The notes beneath the pieces are model-generated. The model did not search any database. It was given only the letters and a program-made list of their open reading frames with translations, and had not been told where the DNA came from. Shown here one piece after another: positions 26,218 through 33,632 of a stretch of DNA of 64,000 bases. The stretch is taken from the NCBI GenBank assembly GCA_016222825.1, contig JACRQF010000025.1, forward strand, positions 1-64,000, given 5' to 3'. The translations under genes were made by a program, and so were the position numbers. This DNA is from Verrucomicrobiota bacterium. GTDB lineage: Bacteria; Verrucomicrobiota; Verrucomicrobiia; CAIQCK01. Within the stretch, counting starts at the first letter, position 1, and each line of letters begins with the position of its first letter.

Positions 26218-27858
26218 TTAAGGAAGCTCAGGAGCATCAGGAGCATTAGGCGCAAACGGGCAAAACGTGTAAGTCTTCACGTTCTTTCGGAGGCTTTCGT
26301 CAAAACTCTCGTGCCTTTGGATGTTGAATCCATCCAGCGTCAGCGTTTCAGAGCTTCTAAAGCATTGCGCCATGTTGCGGCCAATGGCTTGTAAGACCGA
26401 TTTTCGGGTCGGTTCGCTTTCTAGGTCGGCGTGCCCATCCCAGCCGGGAATATCGCCGCCATGTTCGGCGAGCAGGTCGAGAAACTCAAACGCCCGAAGT
26501 TCCGACTCCATGCGCCCGGCGTTCTTGACCAGCAATGCCACTTGCCGCAGCCAGCCCAAAGCCGGCGTCGCCGTTCGCTGTTGCACCTCGCGATGGCCGT
26601 CTAGCAGCGGGCCGGCGTTCAACAGGTTGCGGCTTATCCAGTCCAGAACACGCGCCCACTGCCGGAAATCGTGATCCACGCTTTCGGCTGGTGAGCGCAG
26701 CTTTCCCCGGTTCCACCATTCACGGATGATGGCGAATACCGCGCCCAGATAATCCGACTGATTCGCTTGGATGTGCTCCAAAATGGACCCTTCGGAATGG
26801 ACGGCGAACTTGTAGCCGCTCGGTCGCTTGCGGATGCAAGTCGCGCTGCAACGGTTGGCCATGTCCCGCGTCAAGTCTGCGGCGTTGGAAGTCAAAAAGA
26901 ACGTCACAGGCTGCACGTCAATTTCGACCTCGCCAGCGTAAGGCACGCGCGCCGCATACGTCGGCTCCGTTAGCAGCGACTCAAAGGCTTGCGAGTCCAG
27001 CCGCCCGCGAATGTTATCGAGGCTGATAAAGTCATGACCCGCAACGAGCGCGCTGCTCACGCTTTCGTCAACACCGCCGACGCCGCCGTTGCGTTGAACG
27101 ATGGTGCGCGGCGTCGAATTGTAAATGGCGCAGGTGATTTTCACGCGGTAGCCTTTCCCGGCTTGGCTGTCATCGGCCTCGCCCAGGTCCACCGGCGCGC
27201 GATGGTTCTTGCCCAGCAAGCCGCCGCGAATCAGCGCCGGGCAAATCAGCCCGGCCAACGCCCGCGCCCGGTCTGACGGCGAGACAAAATCAAAGTCGGC
27301 AACTGTGCCGCGCAATAGCTCCCTCGCCGTGTCGAGCGCCATGTCATCCTCAGCCGCTTCGCCGCGTGCCAGCACGCCGGTAACGGGGTCGAATCCGATG
27401 ATCTGTTTCAACTCGCCCTTGCATTCCACCAACACCGGACACGGCGACAACACGCGGATTCTTGGCAACGAGCTGACGAAAGCCGAAGCCGAAATAATCA
27501 GTTTGGCCGCGCCTTCGCTGCAAATGCTGTGCCGGATTTCCAGCTTCTTATCTTTGTCAATCTTCGCGTGAAACAGCGTGGCGACTTCCTCAAACACAGC
27601 GCAGGCCGCTGCCGGCTTCAGTATTTGCAACTCCGCCCCGTCACCGCTTTCGTTGAGCAAGGTTACAGCCCCGCCGCGAATGAAGTAGCGGCCCGTCGCT
27701 GCCAGAAGCTTGCCGAGTGTGCTGGCTGTCTCCGTGATCGTTTGCTTTCCGCCCGGCAGTAGAACATGCGGCTTGTTACTGCCAACGCTGACAGAGAGAG
27801 CGTCAGCGCCAGAACCGACATCCACCGGCAACGGCGGCGAGTCAAATGCCTTGCTCAT
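26218..27858 (-). CDS. D5-like replicative helicase/ATPase of the integrative element
   Basis: 546 residues. The C-terminal half looks like a superfamily-3/AAA+-type ATPase: nucleotide-binding loop GEADDSQAGKGY (226-237), acidic LDN after HDFISL (276-282), sensor-1 FFLTSNAADL (320-329) and Arg-rich RC-x(5)-RKRP (336-345). The Walker A motif is unusual because Gly follows the Lys instead of Ser/Thr. Proteins of this plan replicate phage-plasmids and integrative elements. No separate primase gene is seen. The first 200 residues are unassigned. Confidence 0.6.
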   Translation of the reverse strand: MSKAFDSPPLPVDVGSGADALSVSVGSNKPHVLLPGGKQTITETASTLGKLLAATGRYFIRGGAVTLLNESGDGAELQILKPAAACAVFEEVATLFHAKIDKDKKLEIRHSICSEGAAKLIISASAFVSSLPRIRVLSPCPVLVECKGELKQIIGFDPVTGVLARGEAAEDDMALDTARELLRGTVADFDFVSPSDRARALAGLICPALIRGGLLGKNHRAPVDLGEADDSQAGKGYRVKITCAIYNSTPRTIVQRNGGVGGVDESVSSALVAGHDFISLDNIRGRLDSQAFESLLTEPTYAARVPYAGEVEIDVQPVTFFLTSNAADLTRDMANRCSATCIRKRPSGYKFAVHSEGSILEHIQANQSDYLGAVFAIIREWWNRGKLRSPAESVDHDFRQWARVLDWISRNLLNAGPLLDGHREVQQRTATPALGWLRQVALLVKNAGRMESELRAFEFLDLLAEHGGDIPGWDGHADLESEPTRKSVLQAIGRNMAQCFRSSETLTLDGFNIQRHESFDESLRKNVKTYTFCPFAPNAPDAPELP

Positions 27859-27978
27859 TGCTCCCTTTCAAGATGCTGCTGTCTGCCGCCTCGTTTGGCC
27901 GCCAGACGGGCACCTTTCGCACTCCGCTTTCTGTCATTTTCATAGGTCCGATACTTTCCCTTCACCCTCAGATTTTGC

Positions 27979-28413
27979 TTAAAACGCGGGCTGCAATTCC
28001 AAGGAAACCCCTCGTCTGGCGACAAATGACCCCAGCTTTCGCGCCTGATTGCGTCTCGCGTAAAACCGCAGAACCGCCGCCAACCGGTCCAAGTCGGCAC
28101 GCGACTGCCACGGCGCGCGGAAGTTGGCTTCATCATCGCCGCGCTGCGTTCGCGTGGCCCAACCTCGCACTTGCCGTTCGACGTAACGGATCACCCGTTT
28201 GCCCTCCACCGAGAACCCCAGCTTGTGCCGCCCGTATTCCCACGCATGGCCGCGCCGCCCGATAATGCGAAACTCGCCGTCCACGTCTTCGCAGCGATAC
28301 CGCGCGCACGCATCCCGCGCCAGCGCCATGTTCTCGGCCTTGAACCAGATCAGCTTGCCGCGCAGTTTCGAGTCTTTCGCCAACAGCCGCCCACGCTTTA
28401 GAAACGTGCTCAC
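27979..28413 (-). CDS. Hypothetical protein of the integrative element
   Basis: 144 basic residues without a recognised domain (MSTFLKRGRLLAKDSKLRGKLIWFKAENM...). It overlaps the upstream HTH gene by 4 bases and precedes the ATPase gene by 120 bases, so it belongs to the small element-maintenance operon 28819 to 27979. The basic character is compatible with nucleic-acid binding. Confidence 0.65.
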   Translation of the reverse strand: MSTFLKRGRLLAKDSKLRGKLIWFKAENMALARDACARYRCEDVDGEFRIIGRRGHAWEYGRHKLGFSVEGKRVIRYVERQVRGWATRTQRGDDEANFRAPWQSRADLDRLAAVLRFYARRNQARKLGSFVARRGVSLELQPAF

Positions 28414-28619
28414 GCGACGGCCTCCGGTTTCGGTTCCTCTGCGGCGGCGGAGTTCGCCTCAATCCAACGCGCCAGTTCCGTCTCGGCGACGCGAACGATG
28501 CCGCCCGACCGCAGCGCCTTCAGCCCGCGCTCATTGATAAGCCGCCATGCCGTCGTGCGGCTGCACTTCAACCGCTCGCGCACGTCGTCAATCGTCAGAA
28601 ACACTTCACCCGGATTCAT
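28410..28619 (-). CDS. Excisionase-like helix-turn-helix protein
   Basis: 69 residues. VFLTIDDVRERLKCSRTTAWRLINERGLKALRSGGIVRVAETELARWIEAN is a MerR/HTH_17-type winged helix as in excisionases (Xis) and AlpA-like regulators. It overlaps both neighbours by 4 bases and is likely a recombination directionality factor or copy-control regulator of the element. Confidence 0.78.
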   Translation of the reverse strand: MNPGEVFLTIDDVRERLKCSRTTAWRLINERGLKALRSGGIVRVAETELARWIEANSAAAEEPKPEAVA

Positions 28620-28819
28620 CGTGCCACCTCCTTTGCGCGCCGCTCGCGCTCCGCCCGAAGTTTTCCAACTTGCTCCGCCGTGAACAACCGCGCACCGCTT
28701 TGCGTCAAGAGCGGCTCAACACCGATCTCCGCCGCCGTGCGCTTTACCGTCGCCGCCGAAACGCCAAGCTCTCGCCCCGCTTCCGCTGGCCCGTAAACTT
28801 TGCCAATGCCTTTTGTCAT
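28616..28819 (-). CDS. Small MerR-like helix-turn-helix protein
   Basis: 67 residues from ATG 28819, which is preceded by GGAG; an upstream in-frame ATG falls next to the terminator hairpin and is less likely. VYGPAEAGRELGVSAATVKRTAAEIGVEP is an HTH, followed by LFTAEQVGKLRAERERR. It is the first gene of a three-gene overlapping operon with another HTH protein and a basic hypothetical protein. Confidence 0.7.
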   Translation of the reverse strand: MTKGIGKVYGPAEAGRELGVSAATVKRTAAEIGVEPLLTQSGARLFTAEQVGKLRAERERRAKEVAR

Positions 28820-28868
28820 GCTCCGACTTCTCCAACCTGCGGCATAAGTTTGCGCGGGCCGTCTGCCG

Positions 28869-28918
28869 CAAAAAAACAAAACCCGCGCAGCAACACACTC
28901 GTTGCTAACTACGCGGGG
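28869..28918 (-). terminator. Rho-independent terminator inside the element
   Basis: CCCGCG (28882-28887) and CGCGGG (28912-28917) enclose an inner GCAAC/GTTGC stem. On the minus strand the hairpin is followed by TTTTGTTTTTTT. It terminates the 29070-29774 gene and isolates the downstream small-HTH operon. Confidence 0.85.
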
Positions 28919-29069
28919 AAGTTACCAAACGGGATTGCTGGCTTTTTGAGGCTCCGGCCTAAGCGAATTCCGCCACCAAGCCAGCGAAAGGAGTGAAAAA
29001 CACAGCGAAGGGGAAACCGAACTTAGCAAATTCCGTCAGTCACCGAGCGAGCGGCAGATTTTGTCCGCG

Positions 29070-29774
29070 TCACTTCGAGTCAAGAGGCTTTTCGAGTCGT
29101 TTCATGGCCGCTGCCCGCGCTTTGTTCCCGCGCTCATTCAGCCACCAAGTCTCATAAGTCTTGGTCAACACGAACCACTCAAAGCCGCTTAGAATCCCAT
29201 GTTGTCGGAAGTATGCTAGGAGGCTGATAGCGCCTTTGTCGGCATCCGATTCGTTCGCTCGAAGTGTTTTCGACCACCCCCAGCGTGGCGAGTGAAACGG
29301 TTGATACTCCATCCATCTAGGCACCTGAAACAAGGGCTTTTCCTTTTCCAAGCGCGCCGGCTCGCGAAAAAGCCCCACTTCAAAGCGCAGGAAATCGCGA
29401 AACCGTTTTGTCCCGTCTGCTAACGTCTTGGCCTTGACGACGAGCCGCAGAAATTCATCGAGTGGCGCTGGGCACTCGTCAGGCAGTTGCCCGCTGAAAA
29501 CATTCTCGAAAAACTCCGCGCCTTCCTTTGTCTCTTCCTCCATTTCATTCAATTGCATAACCGCCGCGTCATACAGCGCAGCGGCATATTCGACCGCTTT
29601 ATCCGGTGGTGTCTTCAAACCTCTGGATGCAGTTGCAGCAATAAGCGCGAGGGTTTCAGGCGGACACTTGTAGCGGGGTTCAGATTTAGCCGCCGCTTTC
29701 GGTTCTTGTTCAACCGTTTCCGAACTGTTGCAGCGTTGGCCACGTTGGCCCGTTTTCTTGGTTTCTTTCTTCAT
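29070..29774 (-). CDS. Hypothetical protein of the integrative element
   Basis: 234 residues. A charged, Lys/Gln-rich N-terminus (about 1-35) is followed by a helical, acidic middle (AAALYDAAVMQLNEMEEETKEGAEFFENVF) and a Trp-rich C-terminus (WWLNERGNKARAAAMKRL). No family recognised and no signal peptide. It is divergent from the STAS-ATPase gene and has its own terminator 150 bases downstream. Confidence 0.6.
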   Translation of the reverse strand: MKKETKKTGQRGQRCNSSETVEQEPKAAAKSEPRYKCPPETLALIAATASRGLKTPPDKAVEYAAALYDAAVMQLNEMEEETKEGAEFFENVFSGQLPDECPAPLDEFLRLVVKAKTLADGTKRFRDFLRFEVGLFREPARLEKEKPLFQVPRWMEYQPFHSPRWGWSKTLRANESDADKGAISLLAYFRQHGILSGFEWFVLTKTYETWWLNERGNKARAAAMKRLEKPLDSK

Positions 29775-29992
29775 AACGTCTGACTCCGTTACGGCGCGCA
29801 GCGGTGCGGGGAGTCAGCCCCGCCCCGCCGCCGCAGAGCTTCGCGTTGCTCGCGGCCCGTTGCCGGATGCGCCAAATCCGAATTCTCTCACACCGCGCCG
29901 CGCTTGCAAACCACTACTTTCCGCATCGCGTGCTTGTGTTTCACCACCCGTTGCGTTACGCATTGCCGCAACGTCCAACGACCGAACGACCG

Positions 29993-30892
29993 ATGCCCAA
30001 AACTGCAACAATCGTGATCTCCGGCTCTCTGGACTGGTCCAACCTTCCGAAGTTGCTGCGCCAGTTGGAACCCCTTGCCAACGAGCAGGCGGGCAGCGTA
30101 ATTCTCGACTTATCCGACGTGGCTTGGTGTTGCCCCATCGGTGTGGCGACATTGGCTGCATCGGTTTATTGGTTAGCCAAGAGAGGTTTCAAGTTGCGTG
30201 GCTTGCGCCCTACTAGGAGCGACATTGAGCGGTATCTGGAACGTATTGATTTTTACCGCGTGCTGAAAGCCCCCGACCAATTCGTTTTCAATCGTTACGA
30301 TTCGAGCGGTCGTTTCGTGGAACTGATACACCTTACGCGCATCGAGGATTGCATGGACGTTGTTCGGCGAGTCAACGAAGTCCTCTGGAGTCAATTGAAC
30401 TTGAGTGACCGGACCATGAACGCTCTCGATACCGTAGTTGGCGAGTTGACGGAAAATATTTTCCACCATGCCCAATCGGCTGCCGGTGGGTTTTTGTGTT
30501 GCCAGTCCTATGCCACCGACATTCAACTTGCCTTCGTGGACCTCGGCCGAGGTATTGAGCGCGCTTTAGCCGAGAATCCTGAAATGGTGTTGGCAATGCA
30601 ACAGAACGGGGTATTACAGACGGCTTTACAAGCTGGCACAACAGGTAGGCCGACACACAATGCCGGCTACGGTCTGTTTTTGACCTCGGAACTGATCAAG
30701 GATAACCGTGGACTTCTTGGCATTCAGTCGTATGACCGACGTTTGTTCCAGCACGGGCACGTCAAGATTGAAAAAGTCGTCAGTAATTGGCCCGGCACCG
30801 CTATTCACCTGAAGTTCTTGCGAAACAGACCGCTGGACATCCTTGAGGTTTACAAGCGGCTCCCAAAACTGGCGGATGAAATGCCTTTTTAG
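29993..30892 (+). CDS. STAS domain-GHKL ATPase fusion (partner-switch type)
   Basis: 299 residues. The N-terminus (about 1-95) reads as a STAS/anti-anti-sigma-like domain: SVILDLSDVAWCCPIGVATLAA. Where SpoIIAA-type proteins carry the phosphorylated Ser there is Cys-Cys. Residues about 120-280 are a GHKL/HATPase_c domain with N-box ELTENIFHHA (151-160), DLGRG (183-187) and NAGYGLFL (223-230), as in RsbW/SpoIIAB-like kinases. No HisKA domain and no membrane segment. The ATG at 29993 is used because upstream residues look non-coding. It lies 74 bases before a DUF4325 gene and at the head of the defence cargo. Probably an ATP-dependent switch kinase; target unknown. Confidence 0.75.
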   Translation: MPKTATIVISGSLDWSNLPKLLRQLEPLANEQAGSVILDLSDVAWCCPIGVATLAASVYWLAKRGFKLRGLRPTRSDIERYLERIDFYRVLKAPDQFVFNRYDSSGRFVELIHLTRIEDCMDVVRRVNEVLWSQLNLSDRTMNALDTVVGELTENIFHHAQSAAGGFLCCQSYATDIQLAFVDLGRGIERALAENPEMVLAMQQNGVLQTALQAGTTGRPTHNAGYGLFLTSELIKDNRGLLGIQSYDRRLFQHGHVKIEKVVSNWPGTAIHLKFLRNRPLDILEVYKRLPKLADEMPF

Positions 30893-30906
30893 TCTGCGAT
30901 TTTGCA

Positions 30907-30925
30907 CTAGCCCAAGATGGGCTAG
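30907..30925. promoter_or_regulatory. Hairpin between the STAS-ATPase and DUF4325 genes
   Basis: CTAGCCC and GGGCTAG flank a 5-base loop 15 bases after the STAS-ATPase stop. No T-tract follows, so it is more likely an operator, attenuator or mRNA-processing site than a terminator. Confidence 0.4.
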
Positions 30926-30966
30926 ATTGTGCTACAGTGTGACACAGACATAACGTGCAACGCAGG

Positions 30967-31266
30967 ATGACCATGAACACCATTGCCATGAACCAGTGGG
31001 GCGATTTTCTAGGCACCCGCTTTCTCGGCGAGGAGGCCCGACGCGCCATTCACGACGCACTGGCGGGCGAGGCACGGGTCTGTTTGGACTTTGCCGGCGT
31101 TCGCGGCGTCTCCCATTCCTTCGCCGACGAAGCCATCGGCATCCTCGTTCAGGAAATCGGTCTGGGCGCGCTGAAGACTAACGTGCGCTTTGCAAACCTC
31201 AACGAAGAGATCAAGACCATCCTTCGCTTCGTCGTGTCCGAACGGTCAAGCAAGCACCTCGCGTAG
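30967..31266 (+). CDS. STAS-like DUF4325 protein
   Basis: 99 residues (start 30967 or 30973). ARVCLDFAGVRGVSHSFADEAIGILV is the hallmark of the STAS-like DUF4325 family, whose members often accompany or are fused to GHKL ATPases. The Ser residues in SHSF could accept a phosphate, by analogy with anti-anti-sigma proteins. Directly downstream of the STAS-ATPase gene, it is the likely partner/antagonist in a switch. About 235 bases separate it from the type III methyltransferase gene. Confidence 0.72.
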   Translation: MTMNTIAMNQWGDFLGTRFLGEEARRAIHDALAGEARVCLDFAGVRGVSHSFADEAIGILVQEIGLGALKTNVRFANLNEEIKTILRFVVSERSSKHLA

Positions 31267-31501
31267 CGACGCTGGCTGGCTCATCACCGGCTGGCCCCTT
31301 CCACGATCTTCTGTTCCTCCGGCGTCAGGTCTTCGCGGCGCGGTGTCGTCACCCATGCCGCGATTCTCTCCAATCTCCCGCGACGTTTCCAGCCGTTTCA
31401 TCGGCCAACCTGCGCCCCGCCCCGACCGTCGCCGGCTTCCCTGCGCTGTTTACTTGCCGCGCCCGCTCTGATAAACAGTGGTGCTACTCAACGGCCACGA
31501 C

Positions 31502-33619
31502 ATGAGCAAAACACTTTTGGAGCAACTGCCGGAAATCGTCCGCGCCGGGAAACGACAGGCGGAGCGCATCCTTGAAGGGCTGGAAGGCAAGACGCGCGTC
31601 GGTTTACAGACGCGGGAACTCGTCACCCCGGCGAAGGATTCAAACTGGCAGATGTTCCAAGCGTTGCGGACGGTGCAGAAGGCAAAGGACACGCTGCGGG
31701 GGAATTTTTCGCTGGTCAACCAAGCCGGTGGACAAACGGAACTCACCGCCACTTCGCGCCCGTGGTTCAACCGGCTGATTTACGGCGACAATTTGTTGGC
31801 GATGGCCGCGCTGCTGGCGGGCGATGATGAAACACCGTCACTGCGTGGGAAGATTGACCTCATCTACATTGACCCGCCGTTCGACTCGAAAGCCGACTAC
31901 CGCACGAAGATCACGTTGCCCGGCGGCGACGTAGAGCAAAAGCCGACGGTGATTGAACAATTCGCCTATTCCGACACTTGGGCGGACGGCACCGCGAGCT
32001 ATCTGGCGATGATTGTCCCGCGCTTGTGCCTCATGCGCGAACTGCTTTCCGATAAAGGCTCGATTTATATCCATCTTGATTGGCACGTCTCTCATTACGC
32101 GAAGACGGCGCTTGATGATGTCTTTGGCAAAGAGGTTTTCCGAAACGAAATAATCTGGCGGCGAACTAGTGCGCACAGTGAAGTGCAAGGTTTTGGCCGA
32201 GTGCATGACGCAATTCTCCTCTACACCAAAACCGAGAACGCAATCTGGAATCAACAGTATGTCCCTTACTCAGCCGACTACATCGAAAAGCAATACATAT
32301 ATTCCGACACGGATGGTCGCAGATGGAGGTCGGTTGACCCGACTGGCGCAGGCAAGACGGCAAGTGATTATCTCTGGAAAGGCAAGCCCCCGATACAGGG
32401 ACGACATTGGGCAAACAATTACGAGAGGATGTTGGAGCTAGAGCAACAAGGGAGACTCACCTACACCGGTAAAGGCTCTGTTCGTATCAAACAGTATTTG
32501 GATGAAATGCCGGGACAACAGATCATGGACGTTTGGGATGACGTGGACAAAATTCACCACATGGCACACGAGCGTCTTGACTACGGGACGCAGAAGCCGG
32601 AAGCCCTTCTTGAACGCATAATCAAGTCCTCGTCGAACAACAATTCCATCGTCGCGGATTTCTTCGGCGGTTCGGGCACAACCGCAGCCGTCGCGGAAAA
32701 GTTGAGCCGTCGCTGGATAATTTCCGATCTCGGCAAGCCCGCCTGCATGATTATGCGCAAGCGGCTGATTGACCAAAACGCGCAGCCGTTTTTGTATCAG
32801 GCCATCGGCGATTATCAGGTGGAAGCGGCGCGCTCCACGCTGGGCCGCAAATTCCGCGTCGGCGCTTTGTCGCAAATCGTCTTGGGCCTTTACGGCGCGT
32901 TGCCTCTGGACGCCGACGACAATCCAAATCGCAATCTAGGCAAGCTGCCATCATCGCGCACGCTGGTCTTGGTGGATTCGCCGCAAAAGCTCACGGGCTT
33001 GGCGACGTTGAAGAAGGCGCAGGAACTTCGCACGTCGCATTTGGGCGGCTGGGAAAAGGTGGCCGTGCTGGGCTGGAATTTCACGTCGGACATCGGCCAC
33101 GTCATCACGGAGTTGAACGACGCCAAGCTGGAAGTGCTCGTCATTCCGCCAGATTTGCTGGACCGGCTGAAAAAGAGCGGCGGGTTTGAAAAATTGAAAG
33201 CGGATTTCGCGGCGCAACGCATCCGGTTTTCGTCGCTGCAATACGTCACCGTGAAGCCGATTCAGCGCAAGACGTTGCCGAGCGGCGAGGCGTTGACGGT
33301 GGAACTGGACAATTACGTTTTGCTCTCGCCGGACGCGCTGAATCTGGAAGCGAAGGACAAGGAACGGTTGCAAGCAGTGGTGAACCGCGACCCGCTGGCG
33401 CTGGTGGAGTATTGGAGCGTTGACCCGGACTACGACGGCGAACTTTTCCGCTCCGTGTGGCAGGACTACCGGGGCAACACGGAAGACGACCACGACCCGC
33501 TCCATGTGGTGAGGAAAGCGATTCTCTCAGGCTTGCCGGTGAAGAATGGCAAACGCCGCGTGTGTGTGCGCGTGGTGGATGTGTTCGGATTCGAGGCGGA
33601 GGTTATCAAAGAAGTCTAA
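31502..33619 (+). CDS. Type III restriction-modification methyltransferase (Mod)
   Basis: 705 residues, beta-class N6-adenine DNA methyltransferase. The catalytic IDPPFDS (about 123) precedes the SAM-binding VADFFGGSGTTAAVAEKL (about 384-401), the order expected of Mod subunits. The middle (about 200-350) should include target recognition. The C-terminal 280 residues resemble Mod C-domains that dock Res. ATG 31502 is preferred to a GTG at 31478; neither has a convincing ribosome site. It protects host DNA and gives the complex its sequence specificity. The Res gene starts 13 bases downstream. Confidence 0.88.
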   Translation: MSKTLLEQLPEIVRAGKRQAERILEGLEGKTRVGLQTRELVTPAKDSNWQMFQALRTVQKAKDTLRGNFSLVNQAGGQTELTATSRPWFNRLIYGDNLLAMAALLAGDDETPSLRGKIDLIYIDPPFDSKADYRTKITLPGGDVEQKPTVIEQFAYSDTWADGTASYLAMIVPRLCLMRELLSDKGSIYIHLDWHVSHYAKTALDDVFGKEVFRNEIIWRRTSAHSEVQGFGRVHDAILLYTKTENAIWNQQYVPYSADYIEKQYIYSDTDGRRWRSVDPTGAGKTASDYLWKGKPPIQGRHWANNYERMLELEQQGRLTYTGKGSVRIKQYLDEMPGQQIMDVWDDVDKIHHMAHERLDYGTQKPEALLERIIKSSSNNNSIVADFFGGSGTTAAVAEKLSRRWIISDLGKPACMIMRKRLIDQNAQPFLYQAIGDYQVEAARSTLGRKFRVGALSQIVLGLYGALPLDADDNPNRNLGKLPSSRTLVLVDSPQKLTGLATLKKAQELRTSHLGGWEKVAVLGWNFTSDIGHVITELNDAKLEVLVIPPDLLDRLKKSGGFEKLKADFAAQRIRFSSLQYVTVKPIQRKTLPSGEALTVELDNYVLLSPDALNLEAKDKERLQAVVNRDPLALVEYWSVDPDYDGELFRSVWQDYRGNTEDDHDPLHVVRKAILSGLPVKNGKRRVCVRVVDVFGFEAEVIKEV

Positions 33620-33632
33620 CCGAGCTGCCGCC

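Noticed and set aside
28869..28918. CRISPR or riboswitch-like structure in the nested GC hairpin
   Set aside because: It is a single hairpin followed by a T-rich run, best explained as a terminator. No repeat-spacer array exists anywhere in the window.
31267..31501. Short minus-strand coding-like stretch between DUF4325 and Mod (about 31282-31390)
   Set aside because: The phrase RREDLTPEEQKIVEGASR reads like protein, but no start codon is in frame and the frame is closed upstream, so it cannot be supported as a gene.
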